Under the pieces are notes generated by a model. It was not told where the DNA came from. It ran no database searches and saw only the letters and a list, made by a program, of their open reading frames with translations. A stretch of DNA of 64,000 nt from Flavobacterium urocaniciphilum (GTDB taxonomy: Bacteria > Bacteroidota > Bacteroidia > Flavobacteriales > Flavobacteriaceae), in contig NZ_FOEI01000001.1 in assembly GCF_900110615.1 (NCBI RefSeq), forward strand, positions 558,001 through 622,000, in the 5' to 3' direction. Shown here piece by piece: positions 45,858-55,224 of this stretch. Every line of letters begins with the position of its first letter. The stretch's first letter is position 1. The position numbers were made by a program, and so were the translations under genes.

Positions 45858-47465
45858 ATGAAATACAATCGCTTTTTATTTTTAGCCCTTTTTAGTGCTT
45901 TTTTAAATGCTCAAGATAAACCAAAATTAGTAGTTGGAATTGTTGTTGATCAAATGAAAATGGAATATTTATATCGTTTTTCAAATGATTTTTCAGATAA
46001 TGGTTTTAAACGATTAATGAATCAAGGGTATACTTTTCATAATGCACATTATAACTATATGCCAACATATACAGCTCCCGGACATGCTTCTGTTTATACA
46101 GGAACCACACCGTCAGTTCATGGAATAGTTGGGAACGAATGGTTCAATAAAGAAACGGGTAAAGAAATGTATTGTACAGATGACGAATCGGTAACTTTAC
46201 TTGGAAACGGAGTAGAAAGTGAAGGAAAAATGTCGCCTAAAAATTTACAAGCTACAACCATTACAGATGAATTAAAATTAGCGACTAATTTTAAAGGTAA
46301 AGTAATTGGAATGAGTATTAAAGATAGAGGCGCTATTTTACCTGCAGGTCATTTTGCCGATTGGGCTTTTTGGTATAGCAAAACGGGTGAATTTGTTTCA
46401 AGTACTTTTTATGGTACTGAATTACCAGCTTGGGCAACACAATTTAATAGTGAAAAAAACTATTTGAAGTATATCGAAAAAGGATGGGATTTATATAAAC
46501 CAAAAGAAACTTATAATGAAAGTTTAACAGATGATAATCCTTATGAAGGGAAATTGTATAAAAAAACTCCATTTTTTCCATATAACTTAAAAGATATGTA
46601 TGCTGCTAACGATGCAGGAATATTAAGAACAAATCCTTATGGAAATAATTTATTAGCCGATTTCGCTAAAAAAGCTATTGTATCTGAAAATTTAGGGAAA
46701 GATGATGTAACCGATTTTTTAGCTATTAGTTTCTCTTCTACAGATTATGTCGGACATATTTTAGGTCCACGTTCAATAGAATTACAAGACACTTATTTAC
46801 GTTTAGATGCAACTGTTGCCGATTTATTAAATTATTTAGATAGCACGGTTGGAAAAGGAAAATACTTAGTATTCTTAACGGCAGATCATGCTGGAGCAGA
46901 AAATGTAACGTATTTAAAAGACAATAAATACAATGTAAATAATTTAAATACTTCAAACATTAAGCAATCAATTGTGGAATATACTACAAAGACATTTGGT
47001 GATAATTATTTGTTAGATTATTCAAATTATAATGTGTTTTTAGATAAAGCAAAAATTAAAGCAAAAGGTTTGGATGTTGAGAAAGTAAAGGCTTCAGTTA
47101 AAGAATTTTTATTGACTCAAGATTTTATTAAAAATGTATATACTGAAGAACAAATTCAAGAATCTTCGCCAACAGATTTTAATTTACAAGCTATAAATAG
47201 AGGTTATGATGTAAAACAAAATGGAGAATTAATTATTTTGTTTAAACCTGCTTATGTAGAATATTCTATGACCGGAACAACGCATGGTTCACCATATTCA
47301 TATGATACACATGTTCCTGTTTTGTTTTATGGATGGAAAATCAAAAAAGGGGAATCTCATGCCAAAAAATACATCACTCAAATTGCGCCAACTTTAGCTC
47401 AGAAACTTAAAATTACGATGCCAAATGGTACACAATCGGAAGTGTTAGAAGAAATATTAAAATAA
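45858..47465 (+). CDS. pafA: PafA-type alkaline phosphatase (535 aa)
   Basis: Periplasmic phosphomonoesterase with nucleophilic threonine, named from Elizabethkingia and studied in Flavobacterium. After the signal peptide (to about residue 19), the PafA residues are found with a constant offset: D31 (VVDQM), T72 nucleophile in YTAPGHASVYTG, N93 in GNEWF, the KDR of SIKDRGAILPAGH (K and R of the monoesterase site), SSTDYVGHILG (D, H), LTADHAGAEN (D, H) and GTTHGSPYSYDTH (H). All zinc ligands are retained. It releases phosphate from organic esters, which the PiT and porin genes elsewhere in the window could then take up. No Pho-box repeat is visible before it. Confidence 0.93.
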   Translation: MKYNRFLFLALFSAFLNAQDKPKLVVGIVVDQMKMEYLYRFSNDFSDNGFKRLMNQGYTFHNAHYNYMPTYTAPGHASVYTGTTPSVHGIVGNEWFNKETGKEMYCTDDESVTLLGNGVESEGKMSPKNLQATTITDELKLATNFKGKVIGMSIKDRGAILPAGHFADWAFWYSKTGEFVSSTFYGTELPAWATQFNSEKNYLKYIEKGWDLYKPKETYNESLTDDNPYEGKLYKKTPFFPYNLKDMYAANDAGILRTNPYGNNLLADFAKKAIVSENLGKDDVTDFLAISFSSTDYVGHILGPRSIELQDTYLRLDATVADLLNYLDSTVGKGKYLVFLTADHAGAENVTYLKDNKYNVNNLNTSNIKQSIVEYTTKTFGDNYLLDYSNYNVFLDKAKIKAKGLDVEKVKASVKEFLLTQDFIKNVYTEEQIQESSPTDFNLQAINRGYDVKQNGELIILFKPAYVEYSMTGTTHGSPYSYDTHVPVLFYGWKIKKGESHAKKYITQIAPTLAQKLKITMPNGTQSEVLEEILK

Positions 47466-47468
47466 AGA

Positions 47469-47495
47469 AAAAGCTCATCAAAATGATGAGCTTTT
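47469..47495. terminator. Terminator of pafA
   Basis: 12-bp stem AAAAGCTCATCA (47469-47480) with TGATGAGCTTTT (47484-47495), 3-nt loop, short T-tract. It lies between the convergent pafA and lysA genes. Confidence 0.82.
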
Positions 47496-47530
47496 CCGCA
47501 ACATAACAAAAAATATTTAATGAAAAAAAA

Positions 47531-48736
47531 TTAAATTTCTACTTCAATTTGGTTTCTAATAATGTCTTCGAAAGTTTCTCTTTCTCTTATTAAAATACCT
47601 TTACCATTATACCATAATACTTCTGCTGGTTTTGTTCTCGAATTATAATTTGATGACATTGAAAAGCAATACGCTCCAGCATTTCTAAAACATAAAATAT
47701 CACCTTCGTGAATTTCTTGAATTCTTCTGTTGCTAGCGAAAGTATCTGTTTCACATATATAACCAACAACTGAATAGTATCTTTCTTTTCCTTTTGGATT
47801 AGAAATGTTTTCGATATAATGTTCCGAACCATAAAACATTGGTCGGATTAAATGATTGAATCCTGTGTCTACGAAAGCAAAAACAGTAGAAGTAGTTTGT
47901 TTAACTACATTTACTTTTGCTAAAAAGAAACCTGCTTCACTTACCAAGAATTTACCTGGTTCAAAAGCTAAAGTCAAGGTTCTACCATACTCTTTTTCGA
48001 AGGCTAAAAATCGTTTTGTTAATTTTCTACCAAACTCCTCAACATTCGTTTCAATATCTCCTTTTTTGTATGGAACTTTAAATCCACTTCCAAAATCGAT
48101 AAAATCTAATGATTTGAAATGAATTGCTGTGTCAAATAAAATTTCAGCAGCATATAAGAATACATCAATATCTAATATATCTGAACCAGTGTGCATATGA
48201 ATTCCGTTGATATGCATTTTTGTGTTTTCAATGATTCTTAATATATGAGGTAATTGATGAATTGAAATTCCGAATTTACTATCAATATGACCAACAGAAA
48301 TATTTGCATTTCCACCTGCCATAACATGTGGATTAATTCTAATACAAACTGGAATTTCTGGATGTTTAGTTCCGAATTGCTCTAAAATAGATAAGTTATC
48401 GATATTAATTTGAACACCTAATTGAGCCACAGTTTCTAATTCTTGCATAGAAACTCCGTTTGGAGTATAAATAATATCTTTCGGATTAAATCCTGCATGT
48501 AACCCAAGATGAACTTCTTGAATAGAAACCGTATCCAATCCACTTCCTTGGTTTTTCAAAAGTTTTAGTACATTTACATTCGATAATGCTTTAACCGCAT
48601 AATGAACCTTAAAATTTTCAACCTTACTAAAAGCTTTTGTTAAGCGATTATACTGACTGATAATTTTCTCAGCATCGTACACATATAATGGTGTTCCGAA
48701 TTCTTGTGCTAATTGTACTAAATCTTGATTTTGCAT
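47531..48736 (-). CDS. lysA: Diaminopimelate decarboxylase (401 aa)
   Basis: PLP fold-type III enzyme, last step of lysine synthesis (meso-DAP to lysine). PLP lysine in VHYAVKALSNVNVLK, HMHTGSDIL, IDFGSGFKVPY, the glycine-rich phosphate site (EPGKFLVSEAG), CETDTFA and AYCFSMSSNYNSR. The first residues (MQNQDLVQLAQEFGTPLYVY) are the family N-terminus, so the ATG at 48736 is used, not the upstream in-frame codon at 48802, which lies beyond the -7 box. Confidence 0.94.
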   Translation of the reverse strand: MQNQDLVQLAQEFGTPLYVYDAEKIISQYNRLTKAFSKVENFKVHYAVKALSNVNVLKLLKNQGSGLDTVSIQEVHLGLHAGFNPKDIIYTPNGVSMQELETVAQLGVQINIDNLSILEQFGTKHPEIPVCIRINPHVMAGGNANISVGHIDSKFGISIHQLPHILRIIENTKMHINGIHMHTGSDILDIDVFLYAAEILFDTAIHFKSLDFIDFGSGFKVPYKKGDIETNVEEFGRKLTKRFLAFEKEYGRTLTLAFEPGKFLVSEAGFFLAKVNVVKQTTSTVFAFVDTGFNHLIRPMFYGSEHYIENISNPKGKERYYSVVGYICETDTFASNRRIQEIHEGDILCFRNAGAYCFSMSSNYNSRTKPAEVLWYNGKGILIRERETFEDIIRNQIEVEI

Positions 48737-48750
48737 ATTTAATTTTTCTG

Positions 48751-48758
48751 CAAATATA
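48751..48758 (-). promoter_or_regulatory. -7 box of lysA
   Basis: TATATTTG on the minus strand (rc of 48751-48758), 14 bp before the lysA start; a TTTA-like sequence lies about 20 bp further upstream. Confidence 0.6.
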
Positions 48759-48902
48759 TCTACTAGAATGATTCGAGTAAAATAAATAACAAAATATAAC
48801 AATAAATAACAAAATGTGATATTTTAATTGTATTTGTTTTAAAAATTAAAATATATCAATTAAAAATATGATTAAATATTAGTCCAATATAAATTAGTTT
48901 GT

Positions 48903-48910
48903 TATTTTTG
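48903..48910 (+). promoter_or_regulatory. -7 box of sucC
   Basis: TATTTTTG at 48903-48910, 35 bp before the ATG at 48946. No clear -33. The lysA-sucC gap is extremely AT-rich. Confidence 0.5.
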
Positions 48911-48945
48911 TGCCACAAAATAAACAAGATTAACTCATTCATATT

Positions 48946-50139
48946 ATGAACTTACACGAATATCAAGGTAAAAGTATATTAGCTAGTTATGGAGTTCGCG
49001 TTCAACGTGGCTATGTAGCGAACAATGCTGAAGAAGCTGTTGAAAAAGCTAAACAATTAACTGCAGAAACTGGTACAGGTTGGCATGTAATCAAAGCTCA
49101 AATCCACGCAGGAGGAAGAGGAAAAGGCGGTGGTGTTAAGTTAGCTAAAAACTTAGACCAAGTTAGAGAGATTTCAGGTCAAATTATTGGAATGGATTTG
49201 ATTACACCTCAAACTCCACCAGAAGGTAAAAAAGTACACAAAGTTTTAGTTGCTGAAGATGTATACTATCCAGGTGAATCTGAAACGAAAGAGTTTTACA
49301 TGTCTGTTTTATTAAACAGAGGTAAAGGTCGTAATATGATTATGTATTCTACTGAAGGTGGAATGGATATTGAAGAAGTTGCAGAACACACTCCAGAAAA
49401 AATCTTTACAGAAGAAATTGATCCATCTGTAGGATTACAAGGTTTCCAAGCTAGACAAATTGCTTTCAATTTAGGTTTATCAGGTGAAGCTTTCAAAGAA
49501 ATGGTAAAATTTGTTGATGCTTTATATAAAGCATATATTGGTTCTGATTCATCTATGTTTGAAATCAACCCAGTATTAAAAACTTCAGATAATAAAATTA
49601 TGGCTGTTGATGCTAAAGTTACTTTAGACGACAACGCTTTATACCGTCATACTGATTTAGCTGAAATGAGAGACGTTACTGAAGAAAGACCAATCGAAGT
49701 TGAAGCTAAAGAAGCTGGATTAAACTATGTTGATTTAGATGGAACTGTAGGTTGTATGGTAAACGGAGCTGGATTAGCAATGGCTACTATGGATTTAATT
49801 AAGTATGCAGGTTTCGAACCAGCTAACTTCTTAGACGTAGGTGGTACTGCTGATGCTAAACGTGTTGAAACAGCTTTCCGTATTATCTTAAAAGATCCAA
49901 ACGTAAAAGCAATTTTAATCAACATTTTTGGAGGAATCGTTCGTTGTGACCGTGTTGCTCAAGGTGTAGTTGATGCTTATAAAAATATGGGTGATGCTAT
50001 AAAAGTGCCAATCATCGTTCGTTTACAAGGTACAAATGCTGAAATTGCAAAAGAATTAATCGATAATTCAGGTATGCCAATTTTATCAGCTGTACAATTC
50101 CAAGAAGCTGCTGATCAAGTACAAAAAGCTTTATCTTAA
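48946..50139 (+). CDS. sucC: Succinyl-CoA synthetase (ADP-forming) beta subunit (397 aa)
   Basis: TCA-cycle enzyme subunit that binds nucleotide and CoA in an ATP-grasp fold. Family marks: MNLHEYQGKSILASYGVRV, KAQIHAGGRGKGGGVKLAKN, MFEINPVLKTSDN, FLDVGGTADAKRVETAF and NIFGGIVRCDRVAQGVV near the active end. Usual length. The alpha subunit (sucD) is not next to it, which is common in Flavobacteriia. Single-gene unit with its own terminator. Confidence 0.96.
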   Translation: MNLHEYQGKSILASYGVRVQRGYVANNAEEAVEKAKQLTAETGTGWHVIKAQIHAGGRGKGGGVKLAKNLDQVREISGQIIGMDLITPQTPPEGKKVHKVLVAEDVYYPGESETKEFYMSVLLNRGKGRNMIMYSTEGGMDIEEVAEHTPEKIFTEEIDPSVGLQGFQARQIAFNLGLSGEAFKEMVKFVDALYKAYIGSDSSMFEINPVLKTSDNKIMAVDAKVTLDDNALYRHTDLAEMRDVTEERPIEVEAKEAGLNYVDLDGTVGCMVNGAGLAMATMDLIKYAGFEPANFLDVGGTADAKRVETAFRIILKDPNVKAILINIFGGIVRCDRVAQGVVDAYKNMGDAIKVPIIVRLQGTNAEIAKELIDNSGMPILSAVQFQEAADQVQKALS

Positions 50140-50165
50140 TAAGAAATTATTATTTTATATATTTG

Positions 50166-50187
50166 AATCCCGACTTAGTTCGGGATT
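50166..50187 (+). terminator. Terminator of sucC
   Basis: 8-bp stem AATCCCGA (50166-50173) with TCGGGATT (50180-50187), then T8. Confidence 0.88.
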
Positions 50188-50302
50188 TTTTTTGTCTCTT
50201 TTTTAAATTTGTTTAAATTAAATGTATTCTCTTACAAAAACACTAACTAATTGATATTCAATACAATAAAATGTTAAAATTTAGTGTATTTCATCGATTT
50301 TA

Positions 50303-50333
50303 TTTGCAGTTAATCTGAAAAAACGTACTTTTG
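50303..50333 (+). promoter_or_regulatory. Promoter of the CAP-domain lipoprotein gene
   Basis: TTTG at 50303-50306, exactly 19-bp spacer, TACTTTTG at 50326-50333, 32 bp before the ATG: the best consensus promoter in the window. Confidence 0.85.
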
Positions 50334-50364
50334 TCGAGTAAATTAATCATTTAGTCGATAAATT

Positions 50365-50868
50365 ATGAATAAGAAATTGTTTTTAAGAAGTATTTTAATT
50401 TTATGTTTTTCTTTTACTTTATTATCATGTTCAAGTGAAGATGTTAAACAAGAAGATACTACTCAACCAGCAATTACATTAAGAGCATATACACAATCTT
50501 CATTTGAAATTGAATTATTAGATTTAATTAATCAAGATAGAGTTTCTAAAGGTTTAAATGCGTTAAGTATTATTAATGAAATTTCTTATGTAGGTTCTAC
50601 TCATAATGATTATATGATTGCTGCAGGGGCTATCAATCATGATAACTTTTCACAAAGAGCAGAATCTTTACAAGCTGGATTAGGTGCATTATCTGTTGGA
50701 GAAAATGTTGCATCTGGTTTTAATACAGCGCAAGGTGTTTTAAATGGTTGGAACAACAGTCCGGCACACAAAGCAAATTTAGAAGGAAATTATACACATT
50801 TTGGAGTAGCTGTAAAAGCTGATTCAACAGGTAAAAAATATTATACTTTATTGTTAATCAGAAAATGA
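50365..50868 (+). CDS. CAP (SCP/PR1) domain lipoprotein (167 aa)
   Basis: Lipoprotein signal with lipobox LLSCSS at about residue 21, a spacer, then a CAP domain of the bacterial YkwD kind: LDLINQDRVSKGLNALSI, STHNDYMIAAGAINHDNF (the histidines of the CAP cavity), GENVASGFNTAQGVLNGWNN, SPAHKANLEGNYTHFGVAV. The CAP family binds lipids or acts in extracellular defence in other organisms; the bacterial role is unknown. Probably displayed at the outer membrane or periplasm. Confidence 0.9.
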   Translation: MNKKLFLRSILILCFSFTLLSCSSEDVKQEDTTQPAITLRAYTQSSFEIELLDLINQDRVSKGLNALSIINEISYVGSTHNDYMIAAGAINHDNFSQRAESLQAGLGALSVGENVASGFNTAQGVLNGWNNSPAHKANLEGNYTHFGVAVKADSTGKKYYTLLLIRK

Positions 50869-50903
50869 TTTCATAAAAGTTTAATTATTTAGTTTTTAGT
50901 TAC

Positions 50904-50935
50904 AAAAAAGTCCTGATGCAAATCAGGACTTTTTT
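50904..50935. terminator. Terminator between the CAP gene and rsmD (convergent)
   Basis: 14-bp stem AAAAAAGTCCTGAT (50904-50917) with ATCAGGACTTTTTT (50922-50935), 4-nt loop. The rsmD stop codon sits at its edge. Confidence 0.92.
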
Positions 50936-51555
50936 TATTCAGTTTCATCTGTTTCAAATTCATCGTCATCATAATCGTCATCATCTTCAGTTACCTCATC
51001 TATTTCGTCTTCATCACTTAAAAGTTCAAAAAATGTAAATGTGGTTCCACCATAGGTTCTTGCAAACGAAAAATTATCCAAATGTTCTAATTTAGTGTCT
51101 TTAGAATGTTCTATAACTAACATTCCTACTTCATCTAATAATTCATTTTCGAAAATTAATTTTGGAATATTTTCGAAATCTTTTTGATCTAAATGATACG
51201 GAGGATCAGCAAAAATGATATCATAGCTTCCTTTGTGTTTTTGTAAAAAAGAAAACACATCGCTTTTTATGGCTGAAATATCGAAGTCGAATTCTGCTGC
51301 AATTTTTTTAATATAATTCACACAGCCAAAATCGGCATCAACACAAACAATTGGTTGTGAACCTCTAGAAGCAAATTCATAAGAAATGTTACCTGTTCCA
51401 GCAAAAAGATCTAATATTTTTAATTCTCCAAAATTGAAATGATTGTTCAAAATATTAAACAATGCTTCTTTTGCCATATCGGTAGTAGGACGAACGGGTA
51501 AGTTTTTCGGAGCTTGTAAACGTCGCCCTTTATATTTTCCTGAAATTATTCTCAT
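50935..51555 (-). CDS. rsmD: 16S rRNA (guanine966-N2)-methyltransferase RsmD with acidic tail (206 aa)
   Basis: SAM-dependent methylation of G966 in 16S rRNA. Motifs: MRIISGKYKGRRLQAPKNLP, RPTTDMAKEALFNIL, LDLFAGTGNISYEFASRG (SAM motif I), and the catalytic IIFADPPYHL (motif IV). E. coli RsmD ends at about 198 residues, and here the catalytic part stops near residue 178, followed by an acidic tail (about 28 residues, mostly D and E). The start overlaps the DUF3822 stop by four bases (ATGA type), so they form an operon. Confidence 0.93.
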   Translation of the reverse strand: MRIISGKYKGRRLQAPKNLPVRPTTDMAKEALFNILNNHFNFGELKILDLFAGTGNISYEFASRGSQPIVCVDADFGCVNYIKKIAAEFDFDISAIKSDVFSFLQKHKGSYDIIFADPPYHLDQKDFENIPKLIFENELLDEVGMLVIEHSKDTKLEHLDNFSFARTYGGTTFTFFELLSDEDEIDEVTEDDDDYDDDEFETDETE

Positions 51556-52355
51556 GAATGAAATAAAATAAAATGCTTTAACATGTCTTTTTCTTCCACA
51601 TTAAAGGCAGTTTTTAATTGAAATACATCTAAAATATCGCAATTTCGAATGTATTTATAGGCAATTTTAAAATAATCACTTTCTTTATTAATATCTCCAA
51701 TAAATTGAACTGGAACTATTTCCGGATTCAATTGTAATTGCTCATAAGTGAACAATAAATAGTAGATAAAATCTTCTAATGTATTGTAAATAAATGTATT
51801 GAATAAAAGTAAATGTTGGTTTTTGGTAACTACAATTTCAAAACGATCTTCCTGAAAATGTACCCAAACTTGTTTACTATCTTTATTTTTAGAAAAATCT
51901 AATGCTTTCTTTACAAATATCGAATTACAATTTTTATAATCAAACGAATCGTAATGGTCTAATAAATAGTTATTAATATTTGTATGCGGAATAAACACAT
52001 TGTTTAAATCGTACGTATCTATATAATCGTAAGCAAAGTAATCAGTTTCAAAAACTTTAGAATTATATTGAATATAGCTTCCTAAATAATTCGGATCAAA
52101 TAATGAAGACGGCACAAAACTATTTAAATTGGAATTGTGTAGTACAATTACATCATCATATCGTTCAGCTAAAATTGGGTTTTCAACAAACACTTTCCAT
52201 AATTCTTCTTCAATAACATTATTAACGTTGATTTTATACGATTTATGAGAAACTATTTTGTTGCTTATCAAATCCATAACACAAAAAGAGAAGTTGTTTG
52301 GAGCAACTTCAAAGCATAATTTTTTATATGTTTTTTGAGTGATATCTTGATGCAT
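51552..52355 (-). CDS. DUF3822 family protein (267 aa)
   Basis: Bacteroidota-specific cytosolic protein with the DUF3822 pattern: KLCFEVAPNNFSFCVMDLIS, NSNLNSFVPSSLFDPNYL, FIYNTLEDFIYYLLFTYEQL. It is regularly paired with rsmD; the overlapping start and stop seen here supports coupling, but its role is unknown. The ATG at 52355 is used, because the -7 promoter box at 52373-52380 lies within the longer reading frame that opens at 52409. Confidence 0.85.
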   Translation of the reverse strand: MHQDITQKTYKKLCFEVAPNNFSFCVMDLISNKIVSHKSYKINVNNVIEEELWKVFVENPILAERYDDVIVLHNSNLNSFVPSSLFDPNYLGSYIQYNSKVFETDYFAYDYIDTYDLNNVFIPHTNINNYLLDHYDSFDYKNCNSIFVKKALDFSKNKDSKQVWVHFQEDRFEIVVTKNQHLLLFNTFIYNTLEDFIYYLLFTYEQLQLNPEIVPVQFIGDINKESDYFKIAYKYIRNCDILDVFQLKTAFNVEEKDMLKHFILFHS

Positions 52356-52372
52356 CTTTTTTATTTGATTGA

Positions 52373-52380
52373 CAAATTTA
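52373..52380 (-). promoter_or_regulatory. -7 box of the DUF3822-rsmD operon
   Basis: TAAATTTG on the minus strand, 18 bp before the DUF3822 ATG. Confidence 0.55.
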
Positions 52381-52434
52381 CATTTTTTGAGAGAATTTAA
52401 AACCTTCAAATCAAATTATATTTAAAAACCTTGC

Positions 52435-52442
52435 TATATTTG
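52435..52442 (+). promoter_or_regulatory. -7 box of the RecD-like helicase gene
   Basis: TATATTTG at 52435-52442, 22 bp before the ATG at 52464 and divergent from the DUF3822 promoter about 60 bp away. It removes the TTG at 52431 as a start. Confidence 0.6.
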
Positions 52443-52463
52443 AGGTTCATAAATAAAAACTAC

Positions 52464-53882
52464 ATGTCGCCATCGCAATTTTATAAAATTTTAATGGATA
52501 ATTTTCCTTTTGAGCCTACCGCAAATCAGGATATTTTCTTTCAAAAAATTGCCGGTTACATTTTACATTCCAAAGACGATTTATTTGTTTTAAAAGGTTA
52601 TGCCGGAACAGGTAAAACCACTGTTATTTCTACTTTAGTTAATTTATTACAAGAAGCTAATAAAAAGGCGGTTATGTTAGCGCCTACAGGTAGAGCTGCG
52701 AAAGTTATGTCGGCCTATTCTGAAAAACCGGCTTTCACAATTCATAAGCGAATTTATTTTCCTAAAAAGAATAAAAATGGTGGTATGGGATTTGTCATGC
52801 AAGCCAATAAATTTAAGGATACAATTTTTATTGTAGATGAATCGTCTATGATTTCAGACCAATCAAACGAAACAAGTTTGTATGAAAATGGTTCTTTATT
52901 GGATGATTTATTGTTTTATGTAGATGCAGGTCAAAATTGCAAATTAATTTTAGTTGGAGATACGGCTCAGTTGCCTCCGGTAAATTCAGATATTAGTCCG
53001 GCTTTAGATATTCATTCCTTAAATGTGCATTACGATAAAGAAGTACAGCATATTGAATTGGATGAAGTTATGAGACAAGCTGTAAATTCTGGAATTTTGT
53101 ATAATGCTACAGAATTACGAGAATTATTAAAATCACATTTTGTAGACGATTTTAAATTCAGTTTGAAACGCTTCAAAGATATTATCCGATTAGAAGATGG
53201 ATATGATATTGAAAATGCCATTCATGAATCGTTTCGAAATTATAGTACAGAAGATACTGCTTTTATTGTACGTTCGAACAAAAGAGCCAATCAATACAAT
53301 CAGCAAATTAGAAATCGAATTTTAGGAAGAGAAAGTGAATTAGCAGCTGGCGATTTATTAATGGTTGTAAAGAATAATTATTTCTGGTTGAATGACACGT
53401 CGCAAGCTGGATTTATAGCGAATGGCGATATTATTGAAGTGTTGAAAATTAGAAATATTCAGGAATTATACGGATTCAAATTCGCGAATGTTACCATCAG
53501 AATGATTGATTATCCGAATGAGCCTTCATTTGAAACCGTTTTGCTTTTGGATACAATTGAAAGTGAAGCTGCATCTTTAACTTATGAAGAATCGAACTTA
53601 TTATACCAGGAAGTTTCTAAAGATTACGAAGACGAAATTCATAAATACAAAAAGCTTTTAAAAGTTAAGAACAATCCCTATTTCAATGCCTTGCAGGTAA
53701 AATTTTCATACGCGATTACGTGTCATAAATCGCAAGGCGGACAGTGGAGTAGTGTGTTCGTTGAAAAACCATATCTGCCAAACGGAATAGATAGAGATTA
53801 CATTCGTTGGTTATACACAGCAATTACTCGTGCCCAAGAAAAGTTGTATTTAATTGGTTTTAAAGACGAAGATTTTAATTAA
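52464..53882 (+). CDS. RecD-like ATP-dependent DNA helicase (472 aa)
   Basis: Superfamily 1B helicase with AAA-type N-terminal half. Walker A GYAGTGKTTVISTL (about residue 47), motif Ia LAPTGRAAKVM, Walker B IVDESSMISD, motif III LVGDTAQLPPV, and the UvrD-like C-terminal part with ITCHKSQGGQWSSVFVEK and WLYTAITRAQEKLYLIG (motif VI). Similar to RecD2/TraA-type enzymes but short, with no N-terminal extension. Probably a DNA-repair helicase. The DUF4126 gene follows 21 bp later on the same strand. Confidence 0.92.
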   Translation: MSPSQFYKILMDNFPFEPTANQDIFFQKIAGYILHSKDDLFVLKGYAGTGKTTVISTLVNLLQEANKKAVMLAPTGRAAKVMSAYSEKPAFTIHKRIYFPKKNKNGGMGFVMQANKFKDTIFIVDESSMISDQSNETSLYENGSLLDDLLFYVDAGQNCKLILVGDTAQLPPVNSDISPALDIHSLNVHYDKEVQHIELDEVMRQAVNSGILYNATELRELLKSHFVDDFKFSLKRFKDIIRLEDGYDIENAIHESFRNYSTEDTAFIVRSNKRANQYNQQIRNRILGRESELAAGDLLMVVKNNYFWLNDTSQAGFIANGDIIEVLKIRNIQELYGFKFANVTIRMIDYPNEPSFETVLLLDTIESEAASLTYEESNLLYQEVSKDYEDEIHKYKKLLKVKNNPYFNALQVKFSYAITCHKSQGGQWSSVFVEKPYLPNGIDRDYIRWLYTAITRAQEKLYLIGFKDEDFN

Positions 53883-53903
53883 ATTTATAATAAAAATTTG
53901 ACC

Positions 53904-54455
53904 ATGACAGAAACAATAATAAGTATTTTATTGGGAATTGGATTAGCAGCTTCTTCTGGATTTAGAGTATTTGTGCCTTTATTTGTGTTGAGTTTAGCGA
54001 CACATTTTGGTTTTGTACCGGTTGGAGAATCCTTTGTTTGGATTGGAAGTTCAACAGCTATAATTTGTTTAGGAGTAGCCACTTTTGCAGAGATTTTAGG
54101 TTATTATATTCCATTTGTAGATAATTTATTGGATACGATTTCTCTTCCATTAGCCGGAATAGCCGGTACTATTGCTATGGCATCAACCATGTTGCATTTA
54201 GACCCGATGATTACTTGGGGATTAGCAATTATTGCTGGAGGCGGAACAGCTGTAGCAATTTCCACATCAACTGCTGCTACAAGAGCGGCTTCTAGTGTGA
54301 AAACGGCTGGAATTGGAAATCCAATTGTTTCAACTGTCGAAACTACAACTGCTTCAATTTTATCTTTGTTTGCTGTTTTTTTTCCTATAATTGCTTTTAT
54401 ATTTGTACTTATAATACTATTTATCGGATTTAAATTATTCAAACGATTTTTTTAG
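53904..54455 (+). CDS. DUF4126 family membrane protein (183 aa)
   Basis: Four or five hydrophobic helices; the family's GLAASSGFRVFVPLFVLSLA near the start, then LGYYIPFVDNLLDTISLPLAG, the glycine-rich GGGTAVAISTSTAATRAASS and a hydrophobic C-terminus (FFPIIAFIFVLIILFIGFKL). Function unknown. The ATG at 53904 is preferred to the in-frame TTG two codons earlier. Same strand and 21 bp after the helicase gene. Confidence 0.85.
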   Translation: MTETIISILLGIGLAASSGFRVFVPLFVLSLATHFGFVPVGESFVWIGSSTAIICLGVATFAEILGYYIPFVDNLLDTISLPLAGIAGTIAMASTMLHLDPMITWGLAIIAGGGTAVAISTSTAATRAASSVKTAGIGNPIVSTVETTTASILSLFAVFFPIIAFIFVLIILFIGFKLFKRFF

Positions 54456-54486
54456 TTCAAAATCATAAATCATTAACTCATTGAAA

Positions 54487-55224
54487 ATGAAAATTATTGC
54501 TGTCATTCCTGCGCGTTATGCATCTACACGATTTCCTGCTAAACTAATGCAAGATTTAGGTGGAAAAACGGTTATTTTAAGAACGTATGAAGCTGCTGTA
54601 GCAACCAATTTATTTGATGATGTTTTTGTAGTTACCGATTCGGATTTGATTTTTAATGAAATAATTTCGAATAATGGAAAAGCGATTATGAGTATCAAAG
54701 AACACGAAAGTGGGAGCGATCGTATTGCAGAAGCAGTAGAAAATATTGATGCGGATATAGTAATAAATGTACAAGGTGATGAGCCTTTTATCAATAAAGA
54801 ACCTTTAGAACAAATTATAGAGGCTTTCAAACAAGATGTAGAAAAGAAAATTGATTTAGCTTCGTTAATGTTTGAAATTAAAGATAAAACAGATATTGAA
54901 AATCCGAATAATGTAAAAGTAATTACTGATCAACAAGGATTTGCCTTGTATTTTTCTCGTTCTGTAATTCCTTATCCACGTGAAGAAAATGTAGGTGTAC
55001 GATACATGAAACACATTGGAATTTACGCTTTTAGAAAACAAGCTTTAATTGATTTTTATCGTTTACCAATGCTTTCTTTAGAAGCTTCAGAAAAATTAGA
55101 ACAATTACGTTATTTAGAATACGGAAAACGTATCAAAATGATAGAAACTTCTCATGGAAGTATCGGAATTGACACAAAAGAAGATTTAGAAAAAGCAAGG
55201 TTGATTATTAGTAATACAATCTAA
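54487..55224 (+). CDS. kdsB: 3-deoxy-manno-octulosonate cytidylyltransferase (245 aa)
   Basis: Makes CMP-Kdo for lipopolysaccharide (lipid A core) synthesis. Motifs: [54 protein letters not shown] and [20 protein letters not shown]. Usual length. The start at ATG 54487 is used because the TTG at 54481 adds only two residues. It overlaps the convergent DUF6642 gene by 17 bp. Confidence 0.95.
   Translation: MKIIAVIPARYASTRFPAKLMQDLGGKTVILRTYEAAVATNLFDDVFVVTDSDLIFNEIISNNGKAIMSIKEHESGSDRIAEAVENIDADIVINVQGDEPFINKEPLEQIIEAFKQDVEKKIDLASLMFEIKDKTDIENPNNVKVITDQQGFALYFSRSVIPYPREENVGVRYMKHIGIYAFRKQALIDFYRLPMLSLEASEKLEQLRYLEYGKRIKMIETSHGSIGIDTKEDLEKARLIISNTI

Noticed and set aside
52356-52409. Longer start for the DUF3822 protein
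   Set aside because: The promoter -7 box lies within it; the next ATG gives the family start.
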